NCBI GenBank assembly: GCA_002409445.1
Contig: DHNJ01000024.1
Coordinates: 1 to 11,336, forward strand
Length of the DNA stretch: 11,336 nt
Direction: 5' to 3'
DNA from: Armatimonadetes bacterium UBA5419
GTDB lineage: Bacteria; Armatimonadota; UBA10988
Below, one piece after another: positions 1-7,394 of this stretch. Both the position numbers and the translations under genes were made by a program. Under the pieces are notes generated by a model that saw only the letters and a list, made by a program, of their open reading frames with translations, was not told the origin of the DNA and did not search any database. The stretch's first letter is position 1. Each line of letters starts with the position of its first letter.

Positions 1-273
1 CTGCTGGCCTGGGTCGCGGCGGTGCTAGCGCTACGGCTGGACACGGTGACCGCCTGGTGGGTCGCGGGCGTGGTCTGGCTGGTCGGGCTCAGCGCGGACT
101 ACTGGCTGACCGGCGCGGCGCGGGCGCTGTGGGCGGCCGGTCCGTCGTGGGCGCTGTTTCAGCAGGCGGGCGGCTGGGCGGGTGCGCTGCGTTCGGTTGC
201 ATACCTGGCTTGCGATGGTGTGGCGCTGCTGGCCTGGGCGGCCGGCTGGCGCGGCTGGAGGGAGGCGCGATGA
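1..273 (+). CDS. C-terminal part of an integral membrane protein, probably an ABC-2 type permease subunit (partial)
   Basis: The reading frame is open from base 1, so the start lies outside the window; 90 residues are visible. They are almost wholly hydrophobic: a truncated helix at the beginning, a helix through VVWLVGLSADYWL, and a last one around VALLAWAAGW, ending in a short basic tail (GWRGWREAR) that suggests a cytoplasmic C-terminus. No enzyme motif is seen. The stop codon overlaps the ATG of the ABC ATPase gene (ATGA at 270-273), so the two are probably translationally coupled. That coupling and the second permease gene downstream are why I infer a transporter subunit; the residues alone would only support 'membrane protein'. 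An unrelated membrane protein heading the same operon is the alternative. Confidence 0.7.
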   Translation: MLAWVAAVLALRLDTVTAWWVAGVVWLVGLSADYWLTGAARALWAAGPSWALFQQAGGWAGALRSVAYLACDGVALLAWAAGWRGWREAR

Positions 274-1106
274 GTGAGGTTCTGCGCGCCGAGGGCCTGA
301 CCCGGGTCTTCAAGGATTTCTGGGGCCGACCGACCGTGACCGCGGTCGACCAGGTCAGCTTCAGCCTGGGCGGGGGCGAGGTCGTCGGGCTGCTCGGGCC
401 GAACGGTGCGGGCAAGTCGACGACGGTCAAGATGCTGCTCGGCCTGCTGCGGCCGACGGCGGGCACCTGTACCGTCCTGGGCCAGTCCGCGGGCCATGCC
501 GCGACGCAGGCGCGGGTCGGCTACCTGCCGGAGGAGTCGGCGTTTTGGCCAACGCTCACGGGCCGCGAGACGCTGGAACTGCTGGCTGGGCTGACGGCGC
601 GGCCGAGCGACCCGGCGGCACTGCTGGCGCGCGTCGGGCTGACCGCGGCGGCCGACCGGCGCGTGGGCGAGTACAGCAAGGGCATGGCCCGGCGGCTCGG
701 CCTGGCGCAGGCGCTGCTGGGCAGTCCCGACCTGCTGATCCTCGACGAGCCGACCTCCGGCCTCGACCCGCTGGGCCGTCGGGAGGTCAAGGCGATGATC
801 GGCGAGCTGGCCACGGCGGGGACGACGATTCTGCTCTCCAGCCACCTGCTGGCGGAGGTCGAGGACGTCTGCGACCGGGTGCTGGTGCTGCTGAACGGGC
901 GCCTGGTGGCGGCGGGCGGGCTGGCGGAGCTGCTGGGCGAGACGGGTCAGCTCGCGCTGCCCTTGCCGCAGCTGTCGCCGGAGGCGCTGGCGCGGGTGCT
1001 CGCGGCGGTGCGTGCAGAGCTCGGTACCGAGATCGAGCCGCGCCCGCTGAGCCGCGGCCTGGAGGCGTTCTTCCTCGACCTCGTGGCGCGGGAGAGCGGC
1101 CAATGA
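270..1106 (+). CDS. ABC transporter ATP-binding protein (ABC-2 / CcmA-like exporter type)
   Basis: A cytoplasmic ATPase of 278 residues that would drive export through the neighbouring membrane subunits. The motifs are complete and in order: Walker A GPNGAGKST at 43-51, the Q-loop region GYLPEES at 84-90 (Glu in place of Gln, common in this subfamily), signature YSKGMARRLGLAQ at 135-147, Walker B LLILDEPTSGLDP at 155-167, and H-loop histidine 192 in SSH. This layout and the short C-terminal extension (about 225-278) are typical of ABC-2 exporter ATPases. The ATG at 270 is preferred because it follows a GGAGG-rich stretch and overlaps the upstream stop; the frame stays open further upstream, but that part has no family similarity. 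The stop overlaps the next start (ATGA at 1103-1106). The substrate cannot be read from the sequence. Confidence 0.95.
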   Translation: MSEVLRAEGLTRVFKDFWGRPTVTAVDQVSFSLGGGEVVGLLGPNGAGKSTTVKMLLGLLRPTAGTCTVLGQSAGHAATQARVGYLPEESAFWPTLTGRETLELLAGLTARPSDPAALLARVGLTAAADRRVGEYSKGMARRLGLAQALLGSPDLLILDEPTSGLDPLGRREVKAMIGELATAGTTILLSSHLLAEVEDVCDRVLVLLNGRLVAAGGLAELLGETGQLALPLPQLSPEALARVLAAVRAELGTEIEPRPLSRGLEAFFLDLVARESGQ

Positions 1107-2281
1107 TCGGCGTGCTGCCGCTAGCCTTCGACCTGATCCGCCGCGCGTGGCGGTCGGGGTTGGTGGCGGCGGTGGGTCTGGCGGTGGCGGCGGCGATGGT
1201 CTGGCTACCGACGCAAGCCAGCGGCGAAGCGCTTGACGGTGGGCGGCTGGCCGCGGTCTGGTCGCTCGGGCTGGGCCTGGCCCAGGCGCTGATCTTCACC
1301 GCGGTGGCGGTGCTGGCGGTCGATGGGCTGGCGCGGGACGTGCGCGATGGGCAGGCGGCATTGCTGGCGACCCAGCCGCAGGGGCGCGTGCGCTGGTGGT
1401 TGGGGCGCTGGCTCGGCGCGGCGCTGCTGGGGCTGGGGTGGCTGGCTTTGGCGGTTGGCGTCGGCTTGATCGTGGCAGGCGGCCAGGTGCCCGCGGCTTG
1501 GCAGGAGATTCATGCCCCGCAGGTCCAGCCGTTGGCGCTGCCGCAGGGGACGATCGTTGATACGGGCCTGGAGGGACCGCCGGGGCGGCTGCGCCTGTAC
1601 CTGACGACGCCCGAGGGCGACGACGCCGCGGGCACGCTGGAGATCCTCTCGACCACCGGCGCGCGGCAGGCCATCACGGTGCAGCCGTTCCGCACGTACG
1701 AGTCGGACTGGCCCGGTGGGCGACTGGGCCTGTGGCAGGACGGCTGGCCGGCGTTGGTGATCGACCCGGGGCGGGACCTGGTGCTCCGCGTGCCGGCGGG
1801 CTCGGGTGCGGCGAACCTGCTGCGGGTGGTGGTGCTGCTCGCGCTGCAGGTGCTGTTCGTCGCGGCGCTGGGCGCCGCGGCCGCGGGAGCGCTGCGGTAT
1901 CCACTGGCGCTGCTGGCGGTGCTCGCCTGGCTGTTCGCCGCGGCGCACGCGCCGTTGCTCAGCAGCAGCCTGCGGCCGCCGGGGGCGCAGGAGGAGGAGC
2001 TGCTGGCGCACGGCCACCACGCCGACGACGGCCACGACCACGGCGTGTCGGAGGGCTGGTGGTTAGAGGTACTGGAGGGCGCACGGCTGACCGGCTGGTC
2101 GCTGACCGACGCGCTGCACCGCTGGTGGCGCGTGGGAGACTTGGGGGCCGGGCGATTGGTGCCTGGCGCAGAGGTTGGGCAGGCGCTGCTGCGGCTCGGC
2201 TTGCTGCAGACGGTGGCCGTGGCGGTTGCCGGCATCCTGCTGTGGCGGCGCCGTGAATTGGCCTTGGGGGACGAGTCGTGA
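1103..2281 (+). CDS. ABC-2 type permease-like membrane protein with extracytoplasmic domain and His-rich loop
   Basis: The 392-residue product has about six predicted membrane helices (roughly 18-38, 50-74, 103-126, 237-263, 265-283 and 362-382). Between helices 3 and 4 lies a soluble segment, about 127-236, with beta-rich stretches such as RLRLYLTT and GTLEILSTT, probably outside the cytoplasmic membrane. A second hydrophilic stretch (about 287-360) contains AHGHHADDGHDHG at 302-314: five His and three Asp within 13 residues, a likely divalent-metal-binding loop. Starting at ATG 1103 it overlaps the ATPase stop, and its own stop overlaps the GTG of the next gene. This fits the membrane partner of the ATPase, although the large insert makes it unlike simple ABC-2 permeases. 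Metal transport, metal sensing or structural binding are all possible; assignment rests on context and topology. Confidence 0.75.
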   Translation: MIGVLPLAFDLIRRAWRSGLVAAVGLAVAAAMVWLPTQASGEALDGGRLAAVWSLGLGLAQALIFTAVAVLAVDGLARDVRDGQAALLATQPQGRVRWWLGRWLGAALLGLGWLALAVGVGLIVAGGQVPAAWQEIHAPQVQPLALPQGTIVDTGLEGPPGRLRLYLTTPEGDDAAGTLEILSTTGARQAITVQPFRTYESDWPGGRLGLWQDGWPALVIDPGRDLVLRVPAGSGAANLLRVVVLLALQVLFVAALGAAAAGALRYPLALLAVLAWLFAAAHAPLLSSSLRPPGAQEEELLAHGHHADDGHDHGVSEGWWLEVLEGARLTGWSLTDALHRWWRVGDLGAGRLVPGAEVGQALLRLGLLQTVAVAVAGILLWRRRELALGDES

Positions 2282-3426
2282 GCCGCTGGGCCCTGATCAT
2301 CGCGGCGTTGCTCGGCGCCTGGCTGCTGCGGCCGGCGCCTTCGCCGGTGGCCGCGCAGGGCCCGGCGGGGGTGTCCATGGTGGCGACGGCGCTGGGCGGG
2401 TTCAACGGGCTGGCGGCGGGCTATCTCTGGCTATACGCGACGAACCAGCGCGCGGCCGGCCGGCCGTTCGACCAGCTGCGTCTGGCCCGCTGGATCAGCG
2501 CTCTGCAGCCGCGACTGGGCTCGCTGCATGACTTCCAGGCGACGATCCTGGCCTACGACGTAGCCGACTCGCTGGGTGACCCGGCGGCGGGCTGGCCGTG
2601 GGTGCGAGCGGGGATCGACCTGCTGTGGACCGAGGCCAGCGGCCCGCGCCACGACGACCCGCGCGCGGCGACAGCGCTCGCGGCGCTGCTGTTGGGGCGC
2701 GTGTGCGGAGGCAGCAGCGGCGCGGACACCTACTACCAACAGGCTTACAGCAGCCTCTGGCTCGACGGCACGCCGGCCGCGTGGCCGCTGGAGCCGGCGG
2801 TCGTCGCGGCGCTGGAGGCCGAGGTCGGCGCGTTGGACTGGCGGGCGGGGCAGAGCGCGGCACTGTACTGGGCCTGGCGCGCGGCCCAGCTGGAGCCCGA
2901 CCCGCGCCTGCGCCGGCAGGCGTGGGCGTTCGCCATCAGTGCGCTGCGCTCCGCGGCGTACGACGGACAGATCGTCGTCAGCAAGGGCGAGCCGGTCTTC
3001 ATCACCGCGCCCCAGGCGCACCTGCTCGCCGGGCTGGAGCGCATTTACGACCGCGCCCTGGCCGACGTGCCGGACGACCCCGGCCTGCGGCTGAACCGGG
3101 AGGGGTGGGCCGACGAAGCGCAGCCGCTGGCGGTCGCGGCGGGCTTGTCGCCGGACCGCGCGGGCGCGATCGCGGCATTGCTGGCCGAGGATCTGCAGGA
3201 GCCGGCGCTGCTGGCGCGGATGGCCGTCGATCGCGAACTGCGGGCGCTGCTGTGCCTGGCGCTGGGGGCGGACGAGCCGGCGCGGGTGCTGCACGGCGTG
3301 GCGCGGATCGCGGCGGACGCGGGTGACGCCAACTGGGCCAACATCGAGGCCGTGGCGCGGGAGCTGCTCAAGGCGCAGGGCTTGAGCGCGGCGGCGGAAG
3401 GCCGAGCGCTGGCGGCTAGCTGGTGA
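2278..3426 (+). CDS. Exported or membrane-anchored helical protein of an uncharacterised ABC-associated family
   Basis: Starts at GTG 2278, overlapping the permease stop (GTGA) and preceded by a GGGGGA run; 382 residues. The N-terminus SRWALIIAALLGAWLL, followed by a Pro/Ala-rich stretch ending in VAAQG near residue 28, looks like a signal peptide or membrane anchor. A second hydrophobic patch (ALGGFNGLAAGYLWLYA, about 38-54) leads into FDQLRLARWISALQPRLGSL (about 64-83), which looks like a helical-repeat module. A second recognisable block is LDWRAGQSAALYWAWR at 186-201. From memory these two blocks match unnamed proteins next to ABC-2 ATPase/permease genes in PVC bacteria, where the form is close to 'LDWR-P--HA-YWA'. 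No catalytic motif is visible. I infer a periplasmic or membrane-facing accessory subunit; TPR-like folding is plausible but unproven. Confidence 0.75.
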   Translation: MSRWALIIAALLGAWLLRPAPSPVAAQGPAGVSMVATALGGFNGLAAGYLWLYATNQRAAGRPFDQLRLARWISALQPRLGSLHDFQATILAYDVADSLGDPAAGWPWVRAGIDLLWTEASGPRHDDPRAATALAALLLGRVCGGSSGADTYYQQAYSSLWLDGTPAAWPLEPAVVAALEAEVGALDWRAGQSAALYWAWRAAQLEPDPRLRRQAWAFAISALRSAAYDGQIVVSKGEPVFITAPQAHLLAGLERIYDRALADVPDDPGLRLNREGWADEAQPLAVAAGLSPDRAGAIAALLAEDLQEPALLARMAVDRELRALLCLALGADEPARVLHGVARIAADAGDANWANIEAVARELLKAQGLSAAAEGRALAASW

Positions 3427-4264
3427 ACAGTTCGCGCAGGGCGGGGCGGCGGGCCAGTTCGTAGCGCAGCCGGCGCAGGGCCTGGGCCTCGATCTGGCGG
3501 ATGCGCTGGCGGGTCAAGCCAAGCTGTAGCGCGATCTCGGCCAACGTGTGCTCGTGTGCGCCATCCAGACCGAAGCGCAGCGTGAGGACGAGTCGGTCGC
3601 GCGGCTTGAGCGTGCCGAGCAGGACGCCCAGTTCCTGCGCGGCGAGGTGCCGCAGGGCGCGCTGCTCCGGGCAAGCCGCGGTTTCGTCGCTCAGCGCGTC
3701 GAGGAGCGAGCCGCGGTCACCGTCCTCTGATGGTCGGCCTTCGTCTAGCGACACGGTGTACGGCGGCTTCACGGCGAGGCGGGGGCCAGAGACGCTCGCG
3801 GGCAGTTGATCGGCGAGTTCGTGGGCGGTGGGGTAGCGCTGGAGTTGCTGGGCGAGGTTGTCGGCCAGCGCGTCGCGCCGCTGCCACTGGCGGACCAGCC
3901 CGTTGGGCACGCGGATGCCCTGGCGCAGCTCGGGGAGCGCACGGATGATGGCCTGCCGTATCCAGAGCGTCGCGCAGGTCGAGAAGCGGGTGCCCTTCCG
4001 CCAGTCGTAGTGGTCGACAGCTTGGATCAGGCCAATGATGCCCTCCTGGACTAGGTCGCCGAGGGAGACGCCGAGACCGAGGTGTTGGCGGGCGACGGAG
4101 AGCACGAGCCGCAGGTTGGCCTCGACGAAGATCTGGCGCGCTTCGACATCGCCGGCCTCGATGCGGATCGCTAGCTCCCGCTCCTGCTCGGCGGTCAGCA
4201 GGCGGCGAGACGGGCGCCGGCCCAACGGCCAGACGATTGTTTGACCCGACGTTCGCGCCGCCAT
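3416..4264 (-). CDS. RNA polymerase sigma factor, sigma-70 family group 2-like
   Basis: A 282-residue sigma factor that would direct RNA polymerase to a promoter subset. Region 1.2 starts near LLTAEQERELAIRI (22-35). Region 2 covers about 46-111 with ANLRLVLSVAR, DLVQEGIIGLIQAVDHYD and RFSTCATLWIRQAI. Region 3 is about 112-195, and region 4 about 212-275 with FGLDGAHEHTLAEIA and helix-turn-helix LTRQRIRQIEAQALRRLR. Region 1.1 is absent and the protein is short, as in group 2 (RpoS/HrdB-paralogue) rather than the housekeeping factor. Unusual residues: Cys and Leu replace the Tyr and first Trp of the usual FSTYATWWIRQAI, and Gln replaces Glu in the recognition helix TRERIRQ. The start is ATG 4264, with GGAGG at 4270-4274 and a 5-nt spacer. 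Its stop overlaps the end of the convergent + strand gene by 11 nt. Confidence 0.95.
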   Translation of the reverse strand: MAARTSGQTIVWPLGRRPSRRLLTAEQERELAIRIEAGDVEARQIFVEANLRLVLSVARQHLGLGVSLGDLVQEGIIGLIQAVDHYDWRKGTRFSTCATLWIRQAIIRALPELRQGIRVPNGLVRQWQRRDALADNLAQQLQRYPTAHELADQLPASVSGPRLAVKPPYTVSLDEGRPSEDGDRGSLLDALSDETAACPEQRALRHLAAQELGVLLGTLKPRDRLVLTLRFGLDGAHEHTLAEIALQLGLTRQRIRQIEAQALRRLRYELARRPALRELFTS

Positions 4265-4315
4265 TACTACCTCCCTGCGGGCCTGGCGCAGCGCCGCCCG
4301 GACACGGCGTGGTAC

Positions 4316-4330
4316 GCGTAGGCCCTACGC
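4316..4330. repeat. 7-1-7 perfect palindrome in the sigma factor leader
   Basis: GCGTAGG-C-CCTACGC is a perfect inverted repeat with a single central base, in the 117-bp gap between murD and the sigma gene, 52 bp upstream of the sigma ATG and downstream of the candidate promoter. The geometry suits a dimeric DNA-binding regulator; as RNA it would make only a tight six-pair hairpin. There is no T-run, so it is not an intrinsic terminator. One such palindrome per window is not far from chance in GC-rich DNA; its location is what makes it worth listing. Confidence 0.4.
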
Positions 4331-4356
4331 TTCCATACCCCGGGAGGCTGGTTGAA

Positions 4357-4385
4357 ATGTTACAGAGCGGTTGCCGCCGGGTCAG
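4357..4385 (-). promoter_or_regulatory. Weak candidate promoter for the sigma factor gene
   Basis: On the - strand CTGACC (4380-4385) and TAACAT (4357-4362) are separated by 17 nt. Each matches the sigma-70 -35/-10 consensus at four of six positions. They lie across the murD stop and about 93 bp before the sigma start. In a sequence this GC-rich an AT-rich hexamer here is suggestive, but matches of this quality arise by chance, so this is only a candidate. If real, the sigma gene has its own promoter in addition to read-through from murD. Confidence 0.25.
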
Positions 4386-5767
4386 GCGCTATCGAGGTTC
4401 TGGACCAATTGGCAGAACGAATCGCCGCGGGCGACGAAGTTCTCGAACAGGTCGAAGCTCGCGCCGGCGGGCGACATGATCACCCAGTCGCCGGGCTGGG
4501 CCAGCGCACGCGCCTGCTCGACGGCGGCGGCTAGCGAGTCGGCACGGTAGATGGCGTCGAGTCCGGCCTGGGCGCCGATCACCGTGAGCAGGGGGGCGGA
4601 CTCGCCGATCAGGACGAGCGCGCGCAGGTCGCGGAAGGGCTCGACGAGCGGGGAGAGGTCGATGCCTTTGCTCTGGCCACCGGCGATCAGCACGACGGGC
4701 CCACCGCTCTGGGCGATGGCGTTGGCCGTGGCCAGCGGGTTGGTTGCCTTCGAGTCGTTGACGTAGGTCACGTCGTCGAGCTCGCGGACGAACTCCATGC
4801 GGTGGCGGAGGCCGGCGAAGGTCGCCAGCGTGTCGCGAACCTGAGCCAACGGCGCCTCGGCGGCCAGCGCGATGGCCGTCGCGGCGAGGACGGCGGGCTT
4901 CTGTGCGCGCAGGTTCGCATGCACCGCCGACCAGCGCGCGACCAGGCCGTCAAACCCGCCCAGCTCGGCCGGCAGCCGCGCCTGCACGCCGTCGGCTGTG
5001 GCCCAGACACCGTATTCGGGCGTGCTGACCAGGCTGTACGCCAGGCGCGTGACCCCGGGCTGGGTCGGCAGGGCGGCAACAAGCGGGTCGTCGAGGTTGA
5101 CCACGGCGCGGTCGCCCGGCTGCTGGTTCTCGAAGATGCGGGCCTTGGCTGCGGCATACTCGGCGCGGGTCGGGTGCCGCTCGACGTGGTCCTCGGCGAT
5201 GTTCAGCAGAGCCGAGACCCAGGGCCGGAAGTCGACGATGGTTTCGAGCTGGTAGCTGGTCACCTCGACGACGATGGGGTCGGCCTGCGGGTTGTCGATG
5301 ACCAGCTCGACGAGCGGGATGCCGCGGGCGGTGTAGGCCTCGGAGTTGGTCAGCGGCGCGTCGAGCATCAGGGCCGTCAGGGCGGCGGTGGTCGACTTGC
5401 CCTTGGTCCCGGTAATGCCAACCAGCCGCGCCTGGGTCAGGTGGCTGGCGAGCTCGATCTCACCCCAGATGGGCACGCCGCGGCGGGCGGGGCCACGCAG
5501 GGCGAGCTCCTTGGGCCCGACACCGGGCGAGAGGACGATCAGGTCGGCGTTGGCGAGCAGCGGCGAGTCGTGGCCGCCGGCGTGCGCTTCCACGCCGAGC
5601 TCGGTCATCACCCGCAGCCCGGCCTGGACCGTCGGGTCGTCCGTCGCGCGGCTATCGGTTGCGCCCACCTGCAGCCCGAGCCGGACGAGGGTGCGGGCGA
5701 TGGCCTGGCCGCTGTAGCCGCAGCCCAAGACCACCGCCCGTTCGATCGATTGACCACCAAGCTCCAC
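4382..5767 (-). CDS. murD: UDP-N-acetylmuramoylalanine--D-glutamate ligase
   Basis: The cytoplasmic peptidoglycan enzyme that adds D-Glu to UDP-MurNAc-L-Ala using ATP; 461 residues, normal for MurD. Domain 1 opens with VVLGCGYSG (12-20) and LSPGVGPKELAL (79-90). The ATPase domain has P-loop GITGTKGKST (117-126), NIAEDHVERH (189-198) and Lys208 in AAAKARIF, at the carbamylated-lysine position of E. coli MurD. Domain 3 begins near FAGLRHRMEFV (317-327), with NDSKATN (337-343) and SPAGASFDLFENF (432-444). These last motifs separate MurD from MurC/E/F. The usual GGNIG loop after the P-loop helix is not recognisable; NSEAYTARGIP (141-151) stands there. The start is GTG 5767, six nt after GGGAGGA. 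It lies 26 bp downstream of leuA on the same strand and is probably co-transcribed with it. No other mur gene is nearby. Confidence 0.94.
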   Translation of the reverse strand: MELGGQSIERAVVLGCGYSGQAIARTLVRLGLQVGATDSRATDDPTVQAGLRVMTELGVEAHAGGHDSPLLANADLIVLSPGVGPKELALRGPARRGVPIWGEIELASHLTQARLVGITGTKGKSTTAALTALMLDAPLTNSEAYTARGIPLVELVIDNPQADPIVVEVTSYQLETIVDFRPWVSALLNIAEDHVERHPTRAEYAAAKARIFENQQPGDRAVVNLDDPLVAALPTQPGVTRLAYSLVSTPEYGVWATADGVQARLPAELGGFDGLVARWSAVHANLRAQKPAVLAATAIALAAEAPLAQVRDTLATFAGLRHRMEFVRELDDVTYVNDSKATNPLATANAIAQSGGPVVLIAGGQSKGIDLSPLVEPFRDLRALVLIGESAPLLTVIGAQAGLDAIYRADSLAAAVEQARALAQPGDWVIMSPAGASFDLFENFVARGDSFCQLVQNLDSA

Positions 5768-5793
5768 CGCTGTCCTCCCGCGTGCGCCGGTGG

Positions 5794-7362
5794 TTAGACC
5801 GTCTGGCCGGTCGCTGGTGTCGAGGCCGCCTGCCCGCTGAGGTAGACGACCTTGTTGACCGCGTCGACATAGGCCTTCGCGCTGGCGACGAAGATGTCGG
5901 TGTGGCTCCCGTGGCCCGTCGCGCGACAGCCGTTTTCGGCCACACGCACGGTCACCCGGGCCATCGCGTCCGTGCCGCCGGTGACCGACTGCAGCCGGTA
6001 GTCGAGCAGCTCGACCTTGACGCCGGTGGCCTTGGCCAGCGCCGAGTAGACCGCGTCAATCGGCCCATCGCCGACCGCCGAGCGGACCTTCACGCCGTCC
6101 GGCGTCTGGACCCGGACCGAGGCGGTGGGCACGGCGTCGGTCGACATGGCCGAGGCGAACTGGCAGAAGAGCAGCTCGAAGGTCTCCTCGTGCAGCTTGA
6201 CCTGGTCTTCGACCAACTCGCGCAGGTCTTCGTCGAAGACCTCCTTCTTGCGGTCGGCGGTCGCCAGGAAGCGCTCGTAGGCCTCGTTCAGGGCCTCGCC
6301 CTCCAGCTTGTAGCCCAGCTCGGCCAGGCGGACGCTCAGCGCGTGGCGGCCGGAGCGGCGGGTCAGGCTGAGGGTCGTCGTCGGCACGCCGACGTCCTGC
6401 GGGCGCATGATCTCGTAGGTGCTGGCGTCCTTCAGCATGCCGTCCTGGTGGATGCCGCTGGCATGGGCGAAGGCGTTGGCGCCGACGATGGCCTTGTTGC
6501 GCTGGACGACCATGCCGCTCAGCCGCGAGACCATCTGGCTCGTGCGGTACAGCTCGGTCGCGTTGATGTGCGTGTCGACACCGAACAGATCGGCGCGCGT
6601 GCGCAGGGCCATGACGACCTCTTCCAGCGCCGCGTTGCCGCCGCGCTCGCCCAGGCCGTTGATCGTGCACTCGACCTGCCGCGCGCCGCCGCGGACGCCG
6701 GCCAGCGAGTTGGCCACGGCCAGGCCCAGGTCGTCGTGGCAGTGGACCGAGACGATGACGTCCTTCAGGCTCGGGATGCGCTCGTGCAGCGTGCGGATCA
6801 GCTGGTAGTACTGCTCGGGGATGGCGTAGCCGACGGTGTCGGGCACGTTGACCACCTGCGCGCCGGCTTCGATCACGGCCGAGATGATGTCGACCAGGTA
6901 CTCCAGGTCCGTCCGGCTGCCGTCCTCGGTCGAGAACTCGACGGTGCAGTCGGCGTGGCCGGCGGCCAGTTCGCGCGCCTGGCGGACGGCGGCGGCGGCC
7001 ATCGCCAGGACCTCGTCCTGGGTCTTGCGCAGCTTCTTCTCGGTGTGGATTTCGCTGGTCGCGATGAACGTGTGGATGCGGGCGCGTTCGGCGCTGCGCA
7101 CGGCCTCGAAGGCGCGGGCCACGTCCTGCTCGCGGACGCGGGCCAGGCCGCAGATCTCGGGCCCGCGGACCTCGTCGGCGATCTGCTGGACGGCCTCGAA
7201 GTCACCGGGCGAGGAGATCGGGAAGCCAGCCTCGATCACATCGACGCCGAGGCGCGCTAGCTGGAGAGCGATCTCGACCTTCTCGGGTCGGTTCAGGCTT
7301 GCGCCCGGCGACTGCTCACCGTCGCGCAGCGTGGTGTCGAAGATGCGTACGTAGTCTGACAT
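5794..7362 (-). CDS. leuA: 2-isopropylmalate synthase
   Basis: First committed step of leucine synthesis: condenses acetyl-CoA and 2-oxoisovalerate to 2-isopropylmalate. The 522-residue protein has the HMGL-like TIM barrel with metal and substrate motifs FDTTLRDGEQSPG (8-20), HCHDDLGLAVAN (208-219, two metal His) and NGLGERGGNA (235-244). The linker follows with GANAFAHASGIHQDG (294-308), and a C-terminal regulatory domain (about 400-510) with VRVQTPDG, VGDGPIDAVYSAL and DYRLQSVTGGTDA. The domain's presence predicts leucine feedback inhibition. Length and domains fit LeuA; homocitrate and citramalate synthases are less likely, especially given the leucine T-box. The start is ATG 7362 (MSDYVRIF), six nt after GGAG at 7369-7372. 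The frame stays open upstream, but that part is the T-box leader RNA. It heads the leuA-murD-sigma block. Confidence 0.95.
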   Translation of the reverse strand: MSDYVRIFDTTLRDGEQSPGASLNRPEKVEIALQLARLGVDVIEAGFPISSPGDFEAVQQIADEVRGPEICGLARVREQDVARAFEAVRSAERARIHTFIATSEIHTEKKLRKTQDEVLAMAAAAVRQARELAAGHADCTVEFSTEDGSRTDLEYLVDIISAVIEAGAQVVNVPDTVGYAIPEQYYQLIRTLHERIPSLKDVIVSVHCHDDLGLAVANSLAGVRGGARQVECTINGLGERGGNAALEEVVMALRTRADLFGVDTHINATELYRTSQMVSRLSGMVVQRNKAIVGANAFAHASGIHQDGMLKDASTYEIMRPQDVGVPTTTLSLTRRSGRHALSVRLAELGYKLEGEALNEAYERFLATADRKKEVFDEDLRELVEDQVKLHEETFELLFCQFASAMSTDAVPTASVRVQTPDGVKVRSAVGDGPIDAVYSALAKATGVKVELLDYRLQSVTGGTDAMARVTVRVAENGCRATGHGSHTDIFVASAKAYVDAVNKVVYLSGQAASTPATGQTV

Positions 7363-7394
7363 GTCCTTCTCCGGGCGCCGGTGGCCCCAAAACG

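Noticed and set aside
4802..5797. 331-codon open frame on the + strand
   Set aside because: It is antisense to murD, rich in Gly, Arg and Gln without any family motif, and explained by GC bias on the complementary strand.
5659..7260. 533-codon open frame on the + strand
   Set aside because: It is antisense to leuA and part of murD; low-complexity composition (Val, Asp, Gly, Ala, Arg) typical of a shadow frame in GC-rich DNA, with no recognisable domain.
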